DNA of 64,000 bases from Brachybacterium alimentarium. Lineage in GTDB: Bacteria; Actinomycetota; Actinomycetes; Actinomycetales; Dermabacteraceae. Under the pieces are notes generated by a model, which was given only the letters and a program-made list of their open reading frames with translations, was not told the DNA's origin and ran no database searches. A program made the position numbers and the translations under genes. Shown one piece after another: positions 1-8,995 of the stretch; the stretch's first letter is position 1; each line of letters begins with the position of its first letter. The stretch lies in contig NZ_NRGS01000004.1 of assembly GCF_002332425.1 (NCBI RefSeq), forward strand, positions 124,001 to 188,000, in the 5' to 3' direction.

Positions 1-1
1 G

Positions 2-787
2 GGCGTGGTGGCCCAATGGTTCGTCGCGGAGTCCGTCATCCGCGGCCTGCTGGAGACCCTCAAGCTCACCGTCCTGGCGGGTGTGGTCGGCTTCGGCCTG
101 GGCTTGGCGCTCGCCCTGATGAGACTGTCCCCGTCTGCCCTGATCTCCGGTGTGGCCTGGACGTTCTCGTGGATCTTCCGGTCCACGCCGCTGCTGGTGC
201 AGCTGCTGCTCTGGTACAACCTCGGCTACCTCTACGAGCGCATCACCCTCGGCATCCCGCTGACCGACGTCACCTTCTTCGACGCCCGCACCAGCGATCT
301 GATGACCCCGCTGCTCGCGGCGATCCTGGGCCTCGGCCTGCACCAGGCCGCCTATGCGGCCGAGCTGATCCGCGGCGGCATCCTCTCGGTGGACCAGGGC
401 CAGCTCGAGGCGGCCAGCGCCCTCGGCATCCCGGCCCGCGACCGCTCCCTGCGGATCATCCTGCCCCAGGCCATGAGGGCGATCCTGCCCACCGCGTTCA
501 ACGAGATCATCGGCCTGGTCAAGGGCACCTCGATCGTCTACGTGCTCGCCCATGCGGAGCTGTTCTTCACCATCCAGCTGATCTACGGCCGCACCCAGCA
601 GGTGCTGCCGATGCTGCTGGTCGCGACGGTCTGGTACGTCGTGATCACGTCTCTGCTGTCGATCGGCCAGTACTACATCGAGCGCCACTACGCCCGGGGC
701 GCCGTGCGCACCCTGCCGCCCACCCCGCTGCAGAGCCTGCGCGCCCGCCTCGCCCGCCGCTCGACCTCGAAGGGAGCACTGGCATGA
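2..787 (+). CDS. Amino-acid-type ABC transporter permease (5' end outside window)
   Basis: Inner-membrane permease of a polar amino acid uptake (PAAT/HisM) ABC importer. The visible part has about five hydrophobic segments and the permease EAA-type region around residues 140-165 ([20 protein letters not shown]), which docks the ATPase. The reading frame is open to the left edge. The first GTG is at 5, but PAAT permeases usually carry an extra N-terminal segment before the LLETLKLT helix, so the true start probably lies upstream. The stop overlaps the next start as ATGA, so the genes are one operon with the ATPase, binding protein and two monooxygenase-like genes. The substrate is not shown by the sequence; the operon context suggests a sulfur-containing or amino-acid-like solute. 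Confidence 0.9.
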   Translation, partial: GVVAQWFVAESVIRGLLETLKLTVLAGVVGFGLGLALALMRLSPSALISGVAWTFSWIFRSTPLLVQLLLWYNLGYLYERITLGIPLTDVTFFDARTSDLMTPLLAAILGLGLHQAAYAAELIRGGILSVDQGQLEAASALGIPARDRSLRIILPQAMRAILPTAFNEIIGLVKGTSIVYVLAHAELFFTIQLIYGRTQQVLPMLLVATVWYVVITSLLSIGQYYIERHYARGAVRTLPPTPLQSLRARLARRSTSKGALA

Positions 788-1935
788 GCGTTCTGAGCCG
801 TTTCCGTCGACCCGCGGTCATCACCACCGAGGGCCCTGGCCCCGCACCGGCCGCCACCGCCGCAGGAGCTCCCGTCTCCGCGACGTCGTCCGCCGAGTCC
901 GCGGGCCGTCCCGCCCCCGCGTCTTCCGGCCGCATCCCGGCCCGCTCGCGCGGTGGCCGGGTCGAGATCCGCGGAGTGCACAAGTCCTTCGGGGACCTCG
1001 AGGTGCTGCGCGGCATCGACCTCACCCTCCCGCCCGGCTCGGTGACGGCCGTGCTGGGCCCGTCGGGCTCGGGCAAGTCCACCCTGCTGCGCACGATCAA
1101 TCATCTCGAGCCCGTGAACCACGGCCTGATCAGCGTGGACGGTGAGGTGATCGGGTACCGCCGCGAGGGGGACCTGCTGCACGAGCTGTCCGAGCGGGAG
1201 GTGCTGCGCCAGCGCACCTCGATCGGGATGGTGTTCCAGAGCTTCAACCTCTTCGCGCACATGACCGCGCTGGGCAACGTCGCCGAGGCTCCCCGTCGGG
1301 CCCTCGGGGCGACCCGTGCACAGGCCGAGACCCGTGCCCGGGAACTGCTCGAGCTGGTGGGCCTCTCGGAGAAAGTCGATGCCTACCCGCGTCAGCTCTC
1401 CGGCGGCCAGCAGCAGCGGGTCGCGATCGCGCGGGCCCTCGCGCTGGACCCGAAGGTGCTGCTGTTCGACGAACCCACCAGCGCCCTGGATCCCGAGCTG
1501 GTCGAGGAGGTGCTCGCCGTGATCCGCTCGCTCGCCCGCGCCGGCACCACGCTCGTGATCGTCACCCACGAGATCGGCTTCGCCCGCGACGTCGCCGACA
1601 CGGTCGTGTTCATGGACCGCGGGGTCGTCATCGAGCAGGGGCCTCCCGCCGAGGTCATCGATCATCCCGCCCAGGACCGCACCCGCGCCTTCCTGCAGCG
1701 GGTGCGCACCGGCACGGAGGGCCCGTCGGCCGCTGCTCCTCCCGAGAATGCGCCCGCGGCCCCTCCCGAGCCCGAGACCGGCCCCCGCTCCGGCACCGCT
1801 CCTGAGCCCGAGGCCACGCGCGCCCCGAGCACCCTCGCGGCCTCGCCGTCGCCGACGGACCCGCCCGTCATCGGCGCGTCGCCGGCCACCAGCACCCATC
1901 CGCTTCCGCGCCATCACCACGAGGACCACTCATGA
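784..1935 (+). CDS. Amino acid ABC transporter ATP-binding protein with long low-complexity tails
   Basis: Cytoplasmic ATPase of the PAAT importer, 383 residues against about 245-260 for the family. Walker [12 protein letters not shown]-loop in [10 protein letters not shown], signature LSGGQQQR, Walker [13 protein letters not shown] and switch His in VTHE are all intact, so it should be active. The excess is an N-terminal Ala/Pro-rich stretch of about 60 residues before the domain and a C-terminal Pro/Ala/Glu-rich tail of about 80. ATG at 784 overlaps the permease stop (ATGA). The in-frame reading upstream of this ATG is the shadow of the permease and is not part of the protein. Confidence 0.93.
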   Translation: MSVLSRFRRPAVITTEGPGPAPAATAAGAPVSATSSAESAGRPAPASSGRIPARSRGGRVEIRGVHKSFGDLEVLRGIDLTLPPGSVTAVLGPSGSGKSTLLRTINHLEPVNHGLISVDGEVIGYRREGDLLHELSEREVLRQRTSIGMVFQSFNLFAHMTALGNVAEAPRRALGATRAQAETRARELLELVGLSEKVDAYPRQLSGGQQQRVAIARALALDPKVLLFDEPTSALDPELVEEVLAVIRSLARAGTTLVIVTHEIGFARDVADTVVFMDRGVVIEQGPPAEVIDHPAQDRTRAFLQRVRTGTEGPSAAAPPENAPAAPPEPETGPRSGTAPEPEATRAPSTLAASPSPTDPPVIGASPATSTHPLPRHHHEDHS

Positions 1936-2930
1936 CCGCCCTCCCCCACGTCTCCCGTCGCACGCTCGCGGCCTCGGGCCTGCTGCTGCCTCTCGGGCTG
2001 CTCGCAGCCTGCGCCGATCCCTCCCCCACGGCGACCGGCGCTGCGGGCGCAGAGGAGTCCGCAGCGTCCGACGGCGGCGGCGCCGACGGCGACACCTTGG
2101 ACACCTCCGGCTCCCAGGAGCTGATCCGTGCCACCGCGGACGACGAGGTCGCCGCGCTGCTGCCGCCCGAGATCGCCGACTCCGGCGTGCTGCGAGTGGG
2201 GATCAACGGCACCAGCTCCGCTCCGCTGTCCTTCCTCGCCGACGACAACACGACCTACATCGGCTCCGAGATCGACATCGCGCGGATCGTGGCGGACAAG
2301 CTCGGCCTCGAGTTCGAGCTGAAGCTGACCACCTGGGAGAACTGGCCGCTGAAGCTCGAGGGCGGCGACTTCGACGCAGTGCACGCGAACATCGGCATCA
2401 ACGCCGAGCGCCTGAAGAAGTTCGACTTCGCCTCCTATCGCGCGGCGTACATGTCGTTCCTGGTCGCGAAGGGCGCCGACTTCTTCCTCGAGGATGCCGA
2501 CTCGATCAGCGGCCGCCTCATCGCCGTCGGCGCCGCCACCAACCAGGAGCAGATCCTCATCGACTGGAATGCGGAGCTCGAGGCCGCCGGCAAGGAGCCT
2601 GCGGAGCTCAAGCACTACTCCTCCGACGCCGACACCCTGCTCGCCCTCGGCTCCGGCCGCATCGACGGCTACCTCTCCCCCTTCGCCTCGCTGTCCTTCG
2701 TCACCGCCCGCCGCGACGACGTCGAGCTGCAGGGCAGGATCAACGCCGGCTGGCCCGACGAGACGCTGGTCGCAGGCACGTTCCCCGCCGGCAGCGGGCT
2801 CGCGGAGCCGTACGCGGCCGCGCTGAACGCCCTCATGGCCGACGGCACCTACGCACAGGTGCTCGATCGCTGGCACCTCAGCGAAGAGTCCCTCACCGAA
2901 TCCCGCGCCCACACCCAGGAGAACCCGTGA
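1932..2930 (+). CDS. Solute-binding lipoprotein of amino-acid-type ABC importer
   Basis: Extracellular substrate-binding protein (SBP_bac_3 family), 332 residues. The N-terminus has arginines, a hydrophobic stretch and lipobox LAAC at about residues 23-26, so it should be lipid-anchored. A linker rich in Ser, Gly and Asp leads to the binding domain, beginning near [10 protein letters not shown] and ending near QVLDRWHLS, typical of PAAT receptors. ATG at 1932 overlaps the ATPase stop (ATGA); the stop overlaps the following GTG start (GTGA). It is the third gene of the importer operon. Ligand identity cannot be read from the sequence. Confidence 0.93.
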   Translation: MTALPHVSRRTLAASGLLLPLGLLAACADPSPTATGAAGAEESAASDGGGADGDTLDTSGSQELIRATADDEVAALLPPEIADSGVLRVGINGTSSAPLSFLADDNTTYIGSEIDIARIVADKLGLEFELKLTTWENWPLKLEGGDFDAVHANIGINAERLKKFDFASYRAAYMSFLVAKGADFFLEDADSISGRLIAVGAATNQEQILIDWNAELEAAGKEPAELKHYSSDADTLLALGSGRIDGYLSPFASLSFVTARRDDVELQGRINAGWPDETLVAGTFPAGSGLAEPYAAALNALMADGTYAQVLDRWHLSEESLTESRAHTQENP

Positions 2931-4003
2931 GCACCACGACCACCACGGCCACCACAGCCACGACAGGCCCGACAAGCACCGCCGGCACCACTGGCACTGG
3001 CACCACCGGGCGCACCGGACCGACAGGGTCCGCAGGGTCCGCTTCGACGCAGGCCGACACCGCAGGAGCCCAGGACGGCCCTGTCCGGACGCTGCCCGTC
3101 CTCGCCGTCGACCTCGTCGCCGATCCGGCCCTGCTGGCACCCCTCGCCGAGCTCGCCCGCGGCCTCGAGGACTCCGGTATCGGCGCACTGACCCTCAGCG
3201 ACGGCGGGCTGCACCCGATCCACGCCGCCTCCTACCTCGCCCCGATCACCCGTTCCGTCGCGCTGCTGCCGCGCACCGACGCCGTCTACGTCGAGCCCTT
3301 CCACCTCGCCACCCAGCTGATGAGCCTGGACCACATCAGCCACGGCCGCGCCGGCTGGCTGCTGACCGCCGAGACGGACCCGGCGGTGCCCGCGACCGTC
3401 GGCCGTTCCACCCTCGGCTTCGAGGCGACCGCTCGCGAAGCGGCGGACGTGCTCGAGGCCTCCCGCCTGGTGTGGGACTCCTGGGCCGAGGACGCGGTCG
3501 TGCGGGACAACGAGCGCGGCGTGTACGTCGACGCCTCCCGCCTGCAGTACGCGGACTTCGAGGGCGAGACGTTCTCGGTGCGCGGCCCCGCGATCACGCC
3601 GCGGTCCCCGCAGGGACTGATCCCGGTGCTCGTGGCCGACACGGACCGGGGCGCCGTCGGCGAGCGCGTGGCCACCGAGCTGGCCGACGGCCGCGTGCTC
3701 GACCTGGACCTGTCCACCGGTGCCCGGCCCGAGACGGTGCTCGACCTGGTCGAGACGGCCCTGGCCGCGACCGACGGCCCCGTGGTGCGCCTGGTGCGCC
3801 TGGTCGGTCTCGACCTGGAGGCCGACCCGCTGGGCACGGTCGCCGAGCTCAGCGCCGCTCTGCGCGAGCGCGGCCTGATCGCTCCCGTCCCGCAGAACGG
3901 CGCGAGCCTCCGCGATCAGCTGGGACTGCCCCTGCCCACGTTCACCCTCGATCCCGCCCGCCGCGGGGATCACGCCCGCCTCTCGAGCAAGGACCACGCA
4001 TGA
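2927..4003 (+). CDS. LLM-class flavin-dependent monooxygenase-like protein, divergent
   Basis: A 358-residue protein of the luciferase-like monooxygenase fold, NtaA/SnaA/DszA branch. Recognisable stretches are LATQLMSLDHISHGRAGWLL near residue 125-145 and RSPQGLIPVL near 225; both align with the full-length paralogue encoded next. It lacks about 100 residues of that paralogue, and the motif after RSPQG is poorly kept, so it may be a non-catalytic partner or a flavin-binding variant. The first 45 residues are almost all Thr, Gly, Ala and Ser, encoded by an ACC/ACG-rich repeat. The GTG start at 2927 overlaps the preceding stop, with the stop here overlapping the next ATG. Confidence 0.75.
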   Translation: MSTTTTTATTATTGPTSTAGTTGTGTTGRTGPTGSAGSASTQADTAGAQDGPVRTLPVLAVDLVADPALLAPLAELARGLEDSGIGALTLSDGGLHPIHAASYLAPITRSVALLPRTDAVYVEPFHLATQLMSLDHISHGRAGWLLTAETDPAVPATVGRSTLGFEATAREAADVLEASRLVWDSWAEDAVVRDNERGVYVDASRLQYADFEGETFSVRGPAITPRSPQGLIPVLVADTDRGAVGERVATELADGRVLDLDLSTGARPETVLDLVETALAATDGPVVRLVRLVGLDLEADPLGTVAELSAALRERGLIAPVPQNGASLRDQLGLPLPTFTLDPARRGDHARLSSKDHA

Positions 4004-5376
4004 CCACCGCTCAGCTCCCCACCTTCGCCGATGCTCCACTGTCCGCAGAGGCCCAGGCCCTCGTGACCGGGCCGGCCGAGCATCCGCTGCACCCGGACCA
4101 CACACCCACCGGGCAGCTCTCGTTCGGCGTCTTCTTCCAGGGCGTGAACTCCTCGACCATCTGGCGCCTGCCGGAGAGCGGCGACCAGGTGGCCTGGGAG
4201 TCCTTCGAGTCGCTCGTCCGCACCGCCGAGCGCGGCAGGTTCGCGGCGTTCTTCCTCGGCGAGGGCCTGCGGCTGCGCGAGCACCGCGGCGTGCCCTTCG
4301 AGCTGGACGTGGCCGGCCGGCCCGATGCGCAGACGCTGCTCGCGGCGCTCGCCGCCGTGACCGACACGATCGGTCTGGTCGCCACCCAGAACACCACCTA
4401 CAACGACCCCGTCGACCTGGCCCGTCGCTTCCAGACCCTCGACCTCCTCTCCGGCGGCCGCGCCGGCTGGAACGTCGTGACCACGGACAACGCCTGGACC
4501 GGGGAGAACTTCCGTCGCGGCGGCTATCTTGACCATGCCGACCGGTACGTCCACGCCGAGGCCTTCGTGCGCATCGCCCAGCAGCTGTGGCGCGGCGAGC
4601 AGATCGACCACGACGGCGCCCACTACTCGGTGCGCGCCCAGGGCGACCTGCCGCGCTCACCCCAGGGCGAGCCGGTGCTCTTCCAGGCGGGGGCCTCCCC
4701 CGCCGGCCAGGACTTCGCCGCCCGTACGGCCGACGTCGTCTTCTCCCCGCACGGCACGCTCGAGGCAGCCGTCGAGTTCCGGCGCAGCATCGTGGAGCGC
4801 ACGGTCGCCGCGGGCCGCGACGCGGCCGACGTGAAGATCCTGCCGGGCGCCGAGGTGGTGCTCGCCGCCACCGAGAAGGAGGCCGACGAGAAGGTGCGCT
4901 GGGTGCGCGACCTGCAGATCGGGCCCGAGCAGGCGATCGCCCTGCTCGAGCAGTACTGGGGCCGGGACCTCTCCGACTTCGACCCCGACGGTCCTCTGCC
5001 GGACGTGCCGCCGGAGGTCTCCGAATCCGGCGTGACCCGCGGCGCAGGCTTCCAGTTCGCCAAGGCCGAGGAGCTCACCCGTGCCTGGCGGGAGGAGGCC
5101 GCCGAGAAGGGACAGTCGATCCTCGAGTTCGCCCGGGGCAAGGCCGGGTCCCGGCGCGGCACCTTCACCGGCAGCTATGACGCGGTCGCCGATCGTCTCG
5201 TGGAGTTCGCACGACTGGGTGCGATCGACGGTTTGAACATCACTCCGTGGCTGATCCCCTCGGGCCTGGACGACATCGTGGACCACCTCATCCCGCGCCT
5301 GCAGGAACGGGGCGTGTACCCGTCCGAGTACGCCGGGTCGACGCTGCGGGAGAACCTGGGGCTGCCGCCTCTCTGA
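4000..5376 (+). CDS. NtaA/DmoA-family FMN-dependent monooxygenase
   Basis: Flavin-dependent monooxygenase of 458 residues, the usual size for the NtaA/SnaA/DszA/MoxC group, which uses reduced FMN and oxygen to oxidise compounds such as nitrilotriacetate, dibenzothiophene sulfone or S-methylcysteine derivatives. Typical motifs are ATQNTTYNDPVDLARRFQTL, DLLSGGRAGWNVVTT, GGYLDHADRY and RSPQGEPVLFQAGASP. It ends the importer operon by ATGA overlap. In Bacillus subtilis the ytm operon pairs a PAAT cystine-type importer with such an enzyme (YtnJ/MoxC) for sulfur scavenging, so a similar role is a reasonable inference. The FMN reductase partner is not in the window. Confidence 0.88.
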   Translation: MTTAQLPTFADAPLSAEAQALVTGPAEHPLHPDHTPTGQLSFGVFFQGVNSSTIWRLPESGDQVAWESFESLVRTAERGRFAAFFLGEGLRLREHRGVPFELDVAGRPDAQTLLAALAAVTDTIGLVATQNTTYNDPVDLARRFQTLDLLSGGRAGWNVVTTDNAWTGENFRRGGYLDHADRYVHAEAFVRIAQQLWRGEQIDHDGAHYSVRAQGDLPRSPQGEPVLFQAGASPAGQDFAARTADVVFSPHGTLEAAVEFRRSIVERTVAAGRDAADVKILPGAEVVLAATEKEADEKVRWVRDLQIGPEQAIALLEQYWGRDLSDFDPDGPLPDVPPEVSESGVTRGAGFQFAKAEELTRAWREEAAEKGQSILEFARGKAGSRRGTFTGSYDAVADRLVEFARLGAIDGLNITPWLIPSGLDDIVDHLIPRLQERGVYPSEYAGSTLRENLGLPPL

Positions 5377-5494
5377 GCCGCGGCCGCCCATGAGGGGCCG
5401 TGCTGGTCCGTCGGCACCTACCCGGGTGAGCCGTCCTCCGCGCCCGTGTGACTCGTCGCGCTCCGCCCCATAAGCACAGCTTGCCAGGCGCGAC

Positions 5495-5510
5495 TACCAT
5501 GGTCGGCATG
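5495..5510 (+). promoter_or_regulatory. Leaderless promoter, -10 TACCAT
   Basis: TACCAT at 5495-5500 is followed by seven bases and then ATG at 5508, so the transcript is expected to start at or within a base of the start codon. No clear -35 is visible. Confidence 0.55.
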
Positions 5511-6422
5511 GATCCTCGTCGTCTCCTCATCTTCCGCACCGTCGTGCGCAACGGCTCGATCGGTGCCGGCGCGCGCGAGCTGGGCTGGACCCAGCCCGCT
5601 GTCTCCCAGCACCTCGCGGCCCTGGAGAAGGAGGTCGGCACGCAGCTGCTGCTGCGCTCGTCGTCCGGGATCACGCCCACCGAGGCCGGAGGCCGGCTGG
5701 CCGCGCACGCCGAGGCGATCGCCGCGCAGCTGCACGCCGCCGAGGAGGAGCTCGCCGACATCACCGCGCTGCGCCGCGGCACCGTGAAGTTCGGGACCTT
5801 CCCGTCGGCCGCCGCGGTGCTGCTGCCGCCGGTGCTGGCGACTCTCTCGAACTCCGCCCCTGATCTCGAAGTCACCTTCTCCGAGCTCGAGCCGCCGGAC
5901 GCGATCCCTGCGGTGCGCGAGGGCGACCTCGATCTGGCGCTCGTGTTCCGCTACCCCTGCAGCGACATCGACGACGAGGGCACTCTGGAGTGGACCCCGC
6001 TCATGGAGGACCGCGTCCTGGCGCTGCTGCCGCGCGATCATCCCCGCGCCGAGGATCCGGACCTCACCCTCGGAGACCTCGCGGAGGACTCCTGGGTCGC
6101 GGGCTGCGAACGCTGCCGGGCGAACCTGCTCAGCAGTGCGCGCCGTGCCGGCTTCGTCCCGAAGATCCGCCACTCGACGGACGACACGATCGTGGTGCAG
6201 CGCCTGATCATGCATGGCGGCGGTGTGGCGCTCATGCCCGAGACCTCGCTCGAGGCCGCCCCGAACGCGGACGTCGTGGTGCGCACCCTGCCCGACCTCG
6301 ACAACCGCATGATCGGGCTGATCAACCGTCGTGGCGCGCTCGCGATCCCTGCGGTCAGCGCCCTGCGTGATGCGATCGCGGCCGAGACGAACGCCCGGCT
6401 GTCCACCGCGGCGATGATCTGA
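5508..6422 (+). CDS. LysR-family transcriptional regulator
   Basis: A 304-residue regulator with an N-terminal winged helix (residues about 3-62, containing NGSIGAGARELGWTQPAVSQ) and a C-terminal LysR substrate-binding domain from about residue 90. The start at 5508 is chosen because a -10 hexamer lies exactly seven bases upstream; an in-frame ATG three codons earlier would overlap that hexamer. It lies 131 bases after the importer/monooxygenase operon on the same strand and is a natural candidate to control it, though LysR genes are more often divergent from their targets. No terminator hairpin is obvious between them. Confidence 0.9.
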   Translation: MDPRRLLIFRTVVRNGSIGAGARELGWTQPAVSQHLAALEKEVGTQLLLRSSSGITPTEAGGRLAAHAEAIAAQLHAAEEELADITALRRGTVKFGTFPSAAAVLLPPVLATLSNSAPDLEVTFSELEPPDAIPAVREGDLDLALVFRYPCSDIDDEGTLEWTPLMEDRVLALLPRDHPRAEDPDLTLGDLAEDSWVAGCERCRANLLSSARRAGFVPKIRHSTDDTIVVQRLIMHGGGVALMPETSLEAAPNADVVVRTLPDLDNRMIGLINRRGALAIPAVSALRDAIAAETNARLSTAAMI

Positions 6423-6494
6423 GCAGATCCGCGCACTCGGCGCACGCAGCCCTCGGGGGCGCGCTCCTCTGAGCACCCACCCAGTGAGCACGCC

Positions 6495-6509
6495 TACCCT
6501 GGAATCATG
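6495..6509 (+). promoter_or_regulatory. Leaderless promoter, -10 TACCCT
   Basis: TACCCT at 6495-6500, six bases, then ATG at 6507. Same layout as at ten other genes in this window. Confidence 0.5.
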
Positions 6510-7022
6510 ACCAGCCCCGATGCCCCCGGCCCTGCCGCCGTGACGCGCCGCCGCGCCCCGCTGAAGGCCTGGCTGCGGCCTGCACTGCTGCTCGTGGGCG
6601 GGCTGCTCCTGACCGGCCTGCTGGTGCTCGCCGACCAGTACATCGCAGCGATCGCCGTCGTGCTGTTCAGCCTGTTCATGGCGTACTGGACGAGCCCGCT
6701 CCGCGCCGGACCGCACACCCCGCTCGCCAGCGCCCTCGAACGCCGCGCCGACGACGTGGCCATCGTGCTGTGGGCGCCGGGGAACCCCCTCTCGGCGCGC
6801 CTGCAGACGGCGATCCGCAGCCCGCGGGAGGACGTGATCTGGGTGAACGTCTACCAGGATCCCGCGGCGCAGCAGTTCCTCGCGGGTCACGGCGGGGACG
6901 AGGCGATCCCCCTGGTCATCGTCGGGGACGAGGCCACGCCGGCCGCGAGCGTCGTGCAGCTGCTGGACATGCAGGCCGCAGGTGCTCAGCGTGCGACGGG
7001 CACCGAGCAGCCAGAGGACTGA
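6507..7022 (+). CDS. Membrane protein with degenerate glutaredoxin-like domain
   Basis: 171 residues. Two adjacent hydrophobic segments (about residues 27-45 and 47-64) precede a cytoplasmic C-terminal domain. That domain reads like a glutaredoxin: a first strand DDVAIVLWAPG, a helix, DVIWVNVYQDPAAQQFL, and EAIPLVIVGDE where glutaredoxins have the cis-Pro strand TVPTVFVNG. The active-site CxxC is absent, with APGNP in its place, so thiol redox activity is unlikely. It may be a binding or scaffold derivative of the mycoredoxin fold. Transcription is probably leaderless. I do not recognise a characterised homologue. Confidence 0.65.
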   Translation: MTSPDAPGPAAVTRRRAPLKAWLRPALLLVGGLLLTGLLVLADQYIAAIAVVLFSLFMAYWTSPLRAGPHTPLASALERRADDVAIVLWAPGNPLSARLQTAIRSPREDVIWVNVYQDPAAQQFLAGHGGDEAIPLVIVGDEATPAASVVQLLDMQAAGAQRATGTEQPED

Positions 7023-7068
7023 TCGCGGCGCCGCGATGCGCTTCGCCGACTCCGGCGCCGCACTCGGC

Positions 7069-7353
7069 TCAGGCGCCGGGCAGGTCACCGATCGAGACGC
7101 TCCACTCCCGGGCGCTGCGGTCGACGATGATGCGCTCTCGCTGGAACGGGTCGCCGTCGAGCGCGGCCAGGGCCGCTTCCTCGGAGTCGGCCCGTACGAT
7201 CAGCAGAGCGCCCGGGGCGCCGCTGAGCGGACCGGCGAGCAGCAGAGTGCCCTCGGCGTGCAGCTCCCGCAGGTGCTCACGGTGCTCGGGGCGCACCGAC
7301 TGCACCCGCTCGGCATCGTCGGTGTAGGTGTACTGGACGGCGAAGAGGGCCAT
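7069..7353 (-). CDS. YciI-family protein
   Basis: 94 residues, the normal size for YciI proteins (ferredoxin-like fold, dimeric). It starts MALFAVQYTY and contains RPEHREHLRELHAEGTLLLA followed by GPLSGAPGALLIV, matching the family pattern in which a His and a downstream Asp form the putative active site. The start at 7353 is supported by an AGGAG ribosome-binding site just upstream; a longer reading would run through it. Members are linked to dehalogenation or handling of muconolactone-type compounds, but most have no assigned function. It stands alone between co-directional plus-strand genes. Confidence 0.85.
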   Translation of the reverse strand: MALFAVQYTYTDDAERVQSVRPEHREHLRELHAEGTLLLAGPLSGAPGALLIVRADSEEAALAALDGDPFQRERIIVDRSAREWSVSIGDLPGA

Positions 7354-7485
7354 GATCGCTCCTGGGGTCGGGGCAGCGGACGAGCGGACGACGAGCGCCG
7401 GCCGCGCGGGTACAGGACCATCGTGCCCCACGGCCGAGTCCGTCCGACGGACCGTTCCACGGCGGCACAGGACCCGCCGGCTGGC

Positions 7486-7501
7486 TACTCTGATCAGCAT
7501 G
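7486..7501 (+). promoter_or_regulatory. Leaderless promoter, -10 TACTCT
   Basis: TACTCT at 7486-7491, seven bases, then ATG at 7499. Confidence 0.55.
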
Positions 7502-8011
7502 TCGCAGCAGAACGCCCCACAATCGGTGCCCCAGCCCGTTCCCCAGCGGCCCCTGCTCCCGCAGACCTCCGCAGAGCTGCGGCCGGAGCACCTCCCGACC
7601 TCCGTCGGCGACGACGGACGGATCGCGTGGGCCCTGGGCCTGCTCGGCTTCCTCTCGTTCCCCGGTCTCGCGATCCTCGCGACCTCGATCGCGATGCTCG
7701 TCACCGGCCTGGTCCAGCGGAAGCGGAACCCGGTGGCCCGGTCCGTCGGCACCCGTGCCGCGCTCTTCGGCGCGGTCTCGCTGCTCGTGACGGTCCTGTT
7801 CTTCGGGTTCGGGTTCGGCGTCCTCATTCCGCTCGGCGAGGCGGGCATCATCGGCGACGACACGATCTGGCCCGCCTTCATCCTGGTCCCGCTGGGGCTG
7901 TGGGTCGTGGTCGCCGGGCCGATCACGGCGATCGTCATGGGCATCATCGCGCTCGCGAAGCCGTTCTCGCCGGAGAAGCTCCAGGCGCTCTACGCGAAGG
8001 CGGGCCGCTGA
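7499..8011 (+). CDS. Small membrane protein of unknown function (DUF4190-like layout)
   Basis: 170 residues. A Gln/Pro-rich cytoplasmic N-terminus of about 40 residues (PQSVPQPVPQRPLLPQ) is followed by four hydrophobic segments at roughly 44-65, 84-112 and 120-160, ending in a short basic tail. This is the layout of actinobacterial DUF4190-type membrane proteins, but I cannot confirm the family by eye. ATG at 7499 is chosen because a -10 hexamer sits seven bases upstream. Its 3' end faces the convergent esterase gene 16 bases away. Confidence 0.7.
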   Translation: MSQQNAPQSVPQPVPQRPLLPQTSAELRPEHLPTSVGDDGRIAWALGLLGFLSFPGLAILATSIAMLVTGLVQRKRNPVARSVGTRAALFGAVSLLVTVLFFGFGFGVLIPLGEAGIIGDDTIWPAFILVPLGLWVVVAGPITAIVMGIIALAKPFSPEKLQALYAKAGR

Positions 8012-8027
8012 GGCGGGAGGATTCCCC

Positions 8028-8816
8028 TCATCGGCCTCGGATCGGCAGCCAGTCCAGGACGTCCTGGATGCTCTGATCCCAGAACTCCCAGGCGTGGTCG
8101 CCGGGGCGCAGCCGCGAGGTGAGGTCGACGCTGTGCTGCTCCGCGGCGTCGATGAAGCGTCGGTTGTCCGCGGCCAGGAAGTCCTCCGTGCCGCAGTCCA
8201 GGAAGAGCGCGGGCACGCTCGAGGGGTCGACGGCGCCCAGCAGGCCCACGAGGTCGTCCGCCGTCCCGGTGCGGGGGCGACCGTTCCAGACCCGCTCGAA
8301 CAGGTGACCCGAGCTGTCGCCGAGGTCCAGGCGGGGCAGATCGAGCGCACCGGACAGGCTCGCAGCCGCCGCGAAGCGGTCGGGGTGGTTCAGCGCAAGC
8401 TTGAACGCCCCGAAGCCGCCCATCGACAGCCCTGCCACGAAGGTGTCCTCGCGCGCGGTGGAGACATGAAAGGTGCGCGCGACGAGCTCGGGGAGCTCCT
8501 CGGAGACGTAGGTCCAGTACTTCTCCCCCACCGCCTCATCGCAGTAGAAGGACCGCCGCACCTCCGGCATCACCACGGCGATGCCCTTCTCTGTCGCATA
8601 GCGCTCGATCGACGTGCGGCGCTCCCAGATCGTGCAGTCGTCGCTGAGGCCGTGGAGCAGGTAGAGCACCGGGACTCCGTCGGCCGTGGTTCCCGGCCCG
8701 TTCGTCGCATCGGCCCCCTCCATGCCGATCCCGGAGGCGGCCTGGGGCATCAGCACCACCATCGAGGTGCCCATCCCGAGGGACTCGGCGAAGAAGTCGA
8801 CGCGCATGCGGATCAT
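8028..8816 (-). CDS. Putative esterase, alpha/beta hydrolase (esterase D / EstA-like)
   Basis: 262 residues, a typical length for the PF00756 putative esterase family (tributyrin esterase EstA, S-formylglutathione hydrolase-like). The oxyanion region is VLYLLHGLSDD, the nucleophile elbow GLSMGGF, the acid lies near FLDCGTEDF, and the catalytic His near RPGDHAWEFWD. It probably hydrolyses short acyl esters. An AGGAG ribosome-binding site lies about eight bases before ATG 8816; a second ATG three codons in is possible. It is divergent from the GH13 gene across a region carrying 14-bp tandem repeats. Confidence 0.88.
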   Translation of the reverse strand: MIRMRVDFFAESLGMGTSMVVLMPQAASGIGMEGADATNGPGTTADGVPVLYLLHGLSDDCTIWERRTSIERYATEKGIAVVMPEVRRSFYCDEAVGEKYWTYVSEELPELVARTFHVSTAREDTFVAGLSMGGFGAFKLALNHPDRFAAAASLSGALDLPRLDLGDSSGHLFERVWNGRPRTGTADDLVGLLGAVDPSSVPALFLDCGTEDFLAADNRRFIDAAEQHSVDLTSRLRPGDHAWEFWDQSIQDVLDWLPIRGR

Positions 8817-8834
8817 GGGGGATCACTCCTGAGG

Positions 8835-8890
8835 TGGTGGCGGTGCAGAGGTGGCGGTGCTGAGATGACGGTGCTGAAGTGGCGGTGCGG
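8835..8890. repeat. 14-bp tandem repeat, four copies, in divergent promoter region
   Basis: The hexamer CGGTGC recurs at 8841, 8855, 8869 and 8883, exactly 14 bases apart, inside degenerate units of the form GGTGGCGGTGCTGA. The block fills most of the space between the esterase and GH13 genes. Confidence 0.8.
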
Positions 8891-8980
8891 CGCGCACCGA
8901 GTGATGCGCTCCGGAGGAGGCGGACGCCTGGCGGCGCGAGCGCGAGGTCGCGGCTCACGGTCCATTGAACACGTCGCACC

Positions 8981-8995
8981 TACGATGGCGGCATG
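8981..8995 (+). promoter_or_regulatory. Leaderless promoter, -10 TACGAT
   Basis: TACGAT at 8981-8986, six bases, then ATG at 8993. Confidence 0.55.
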
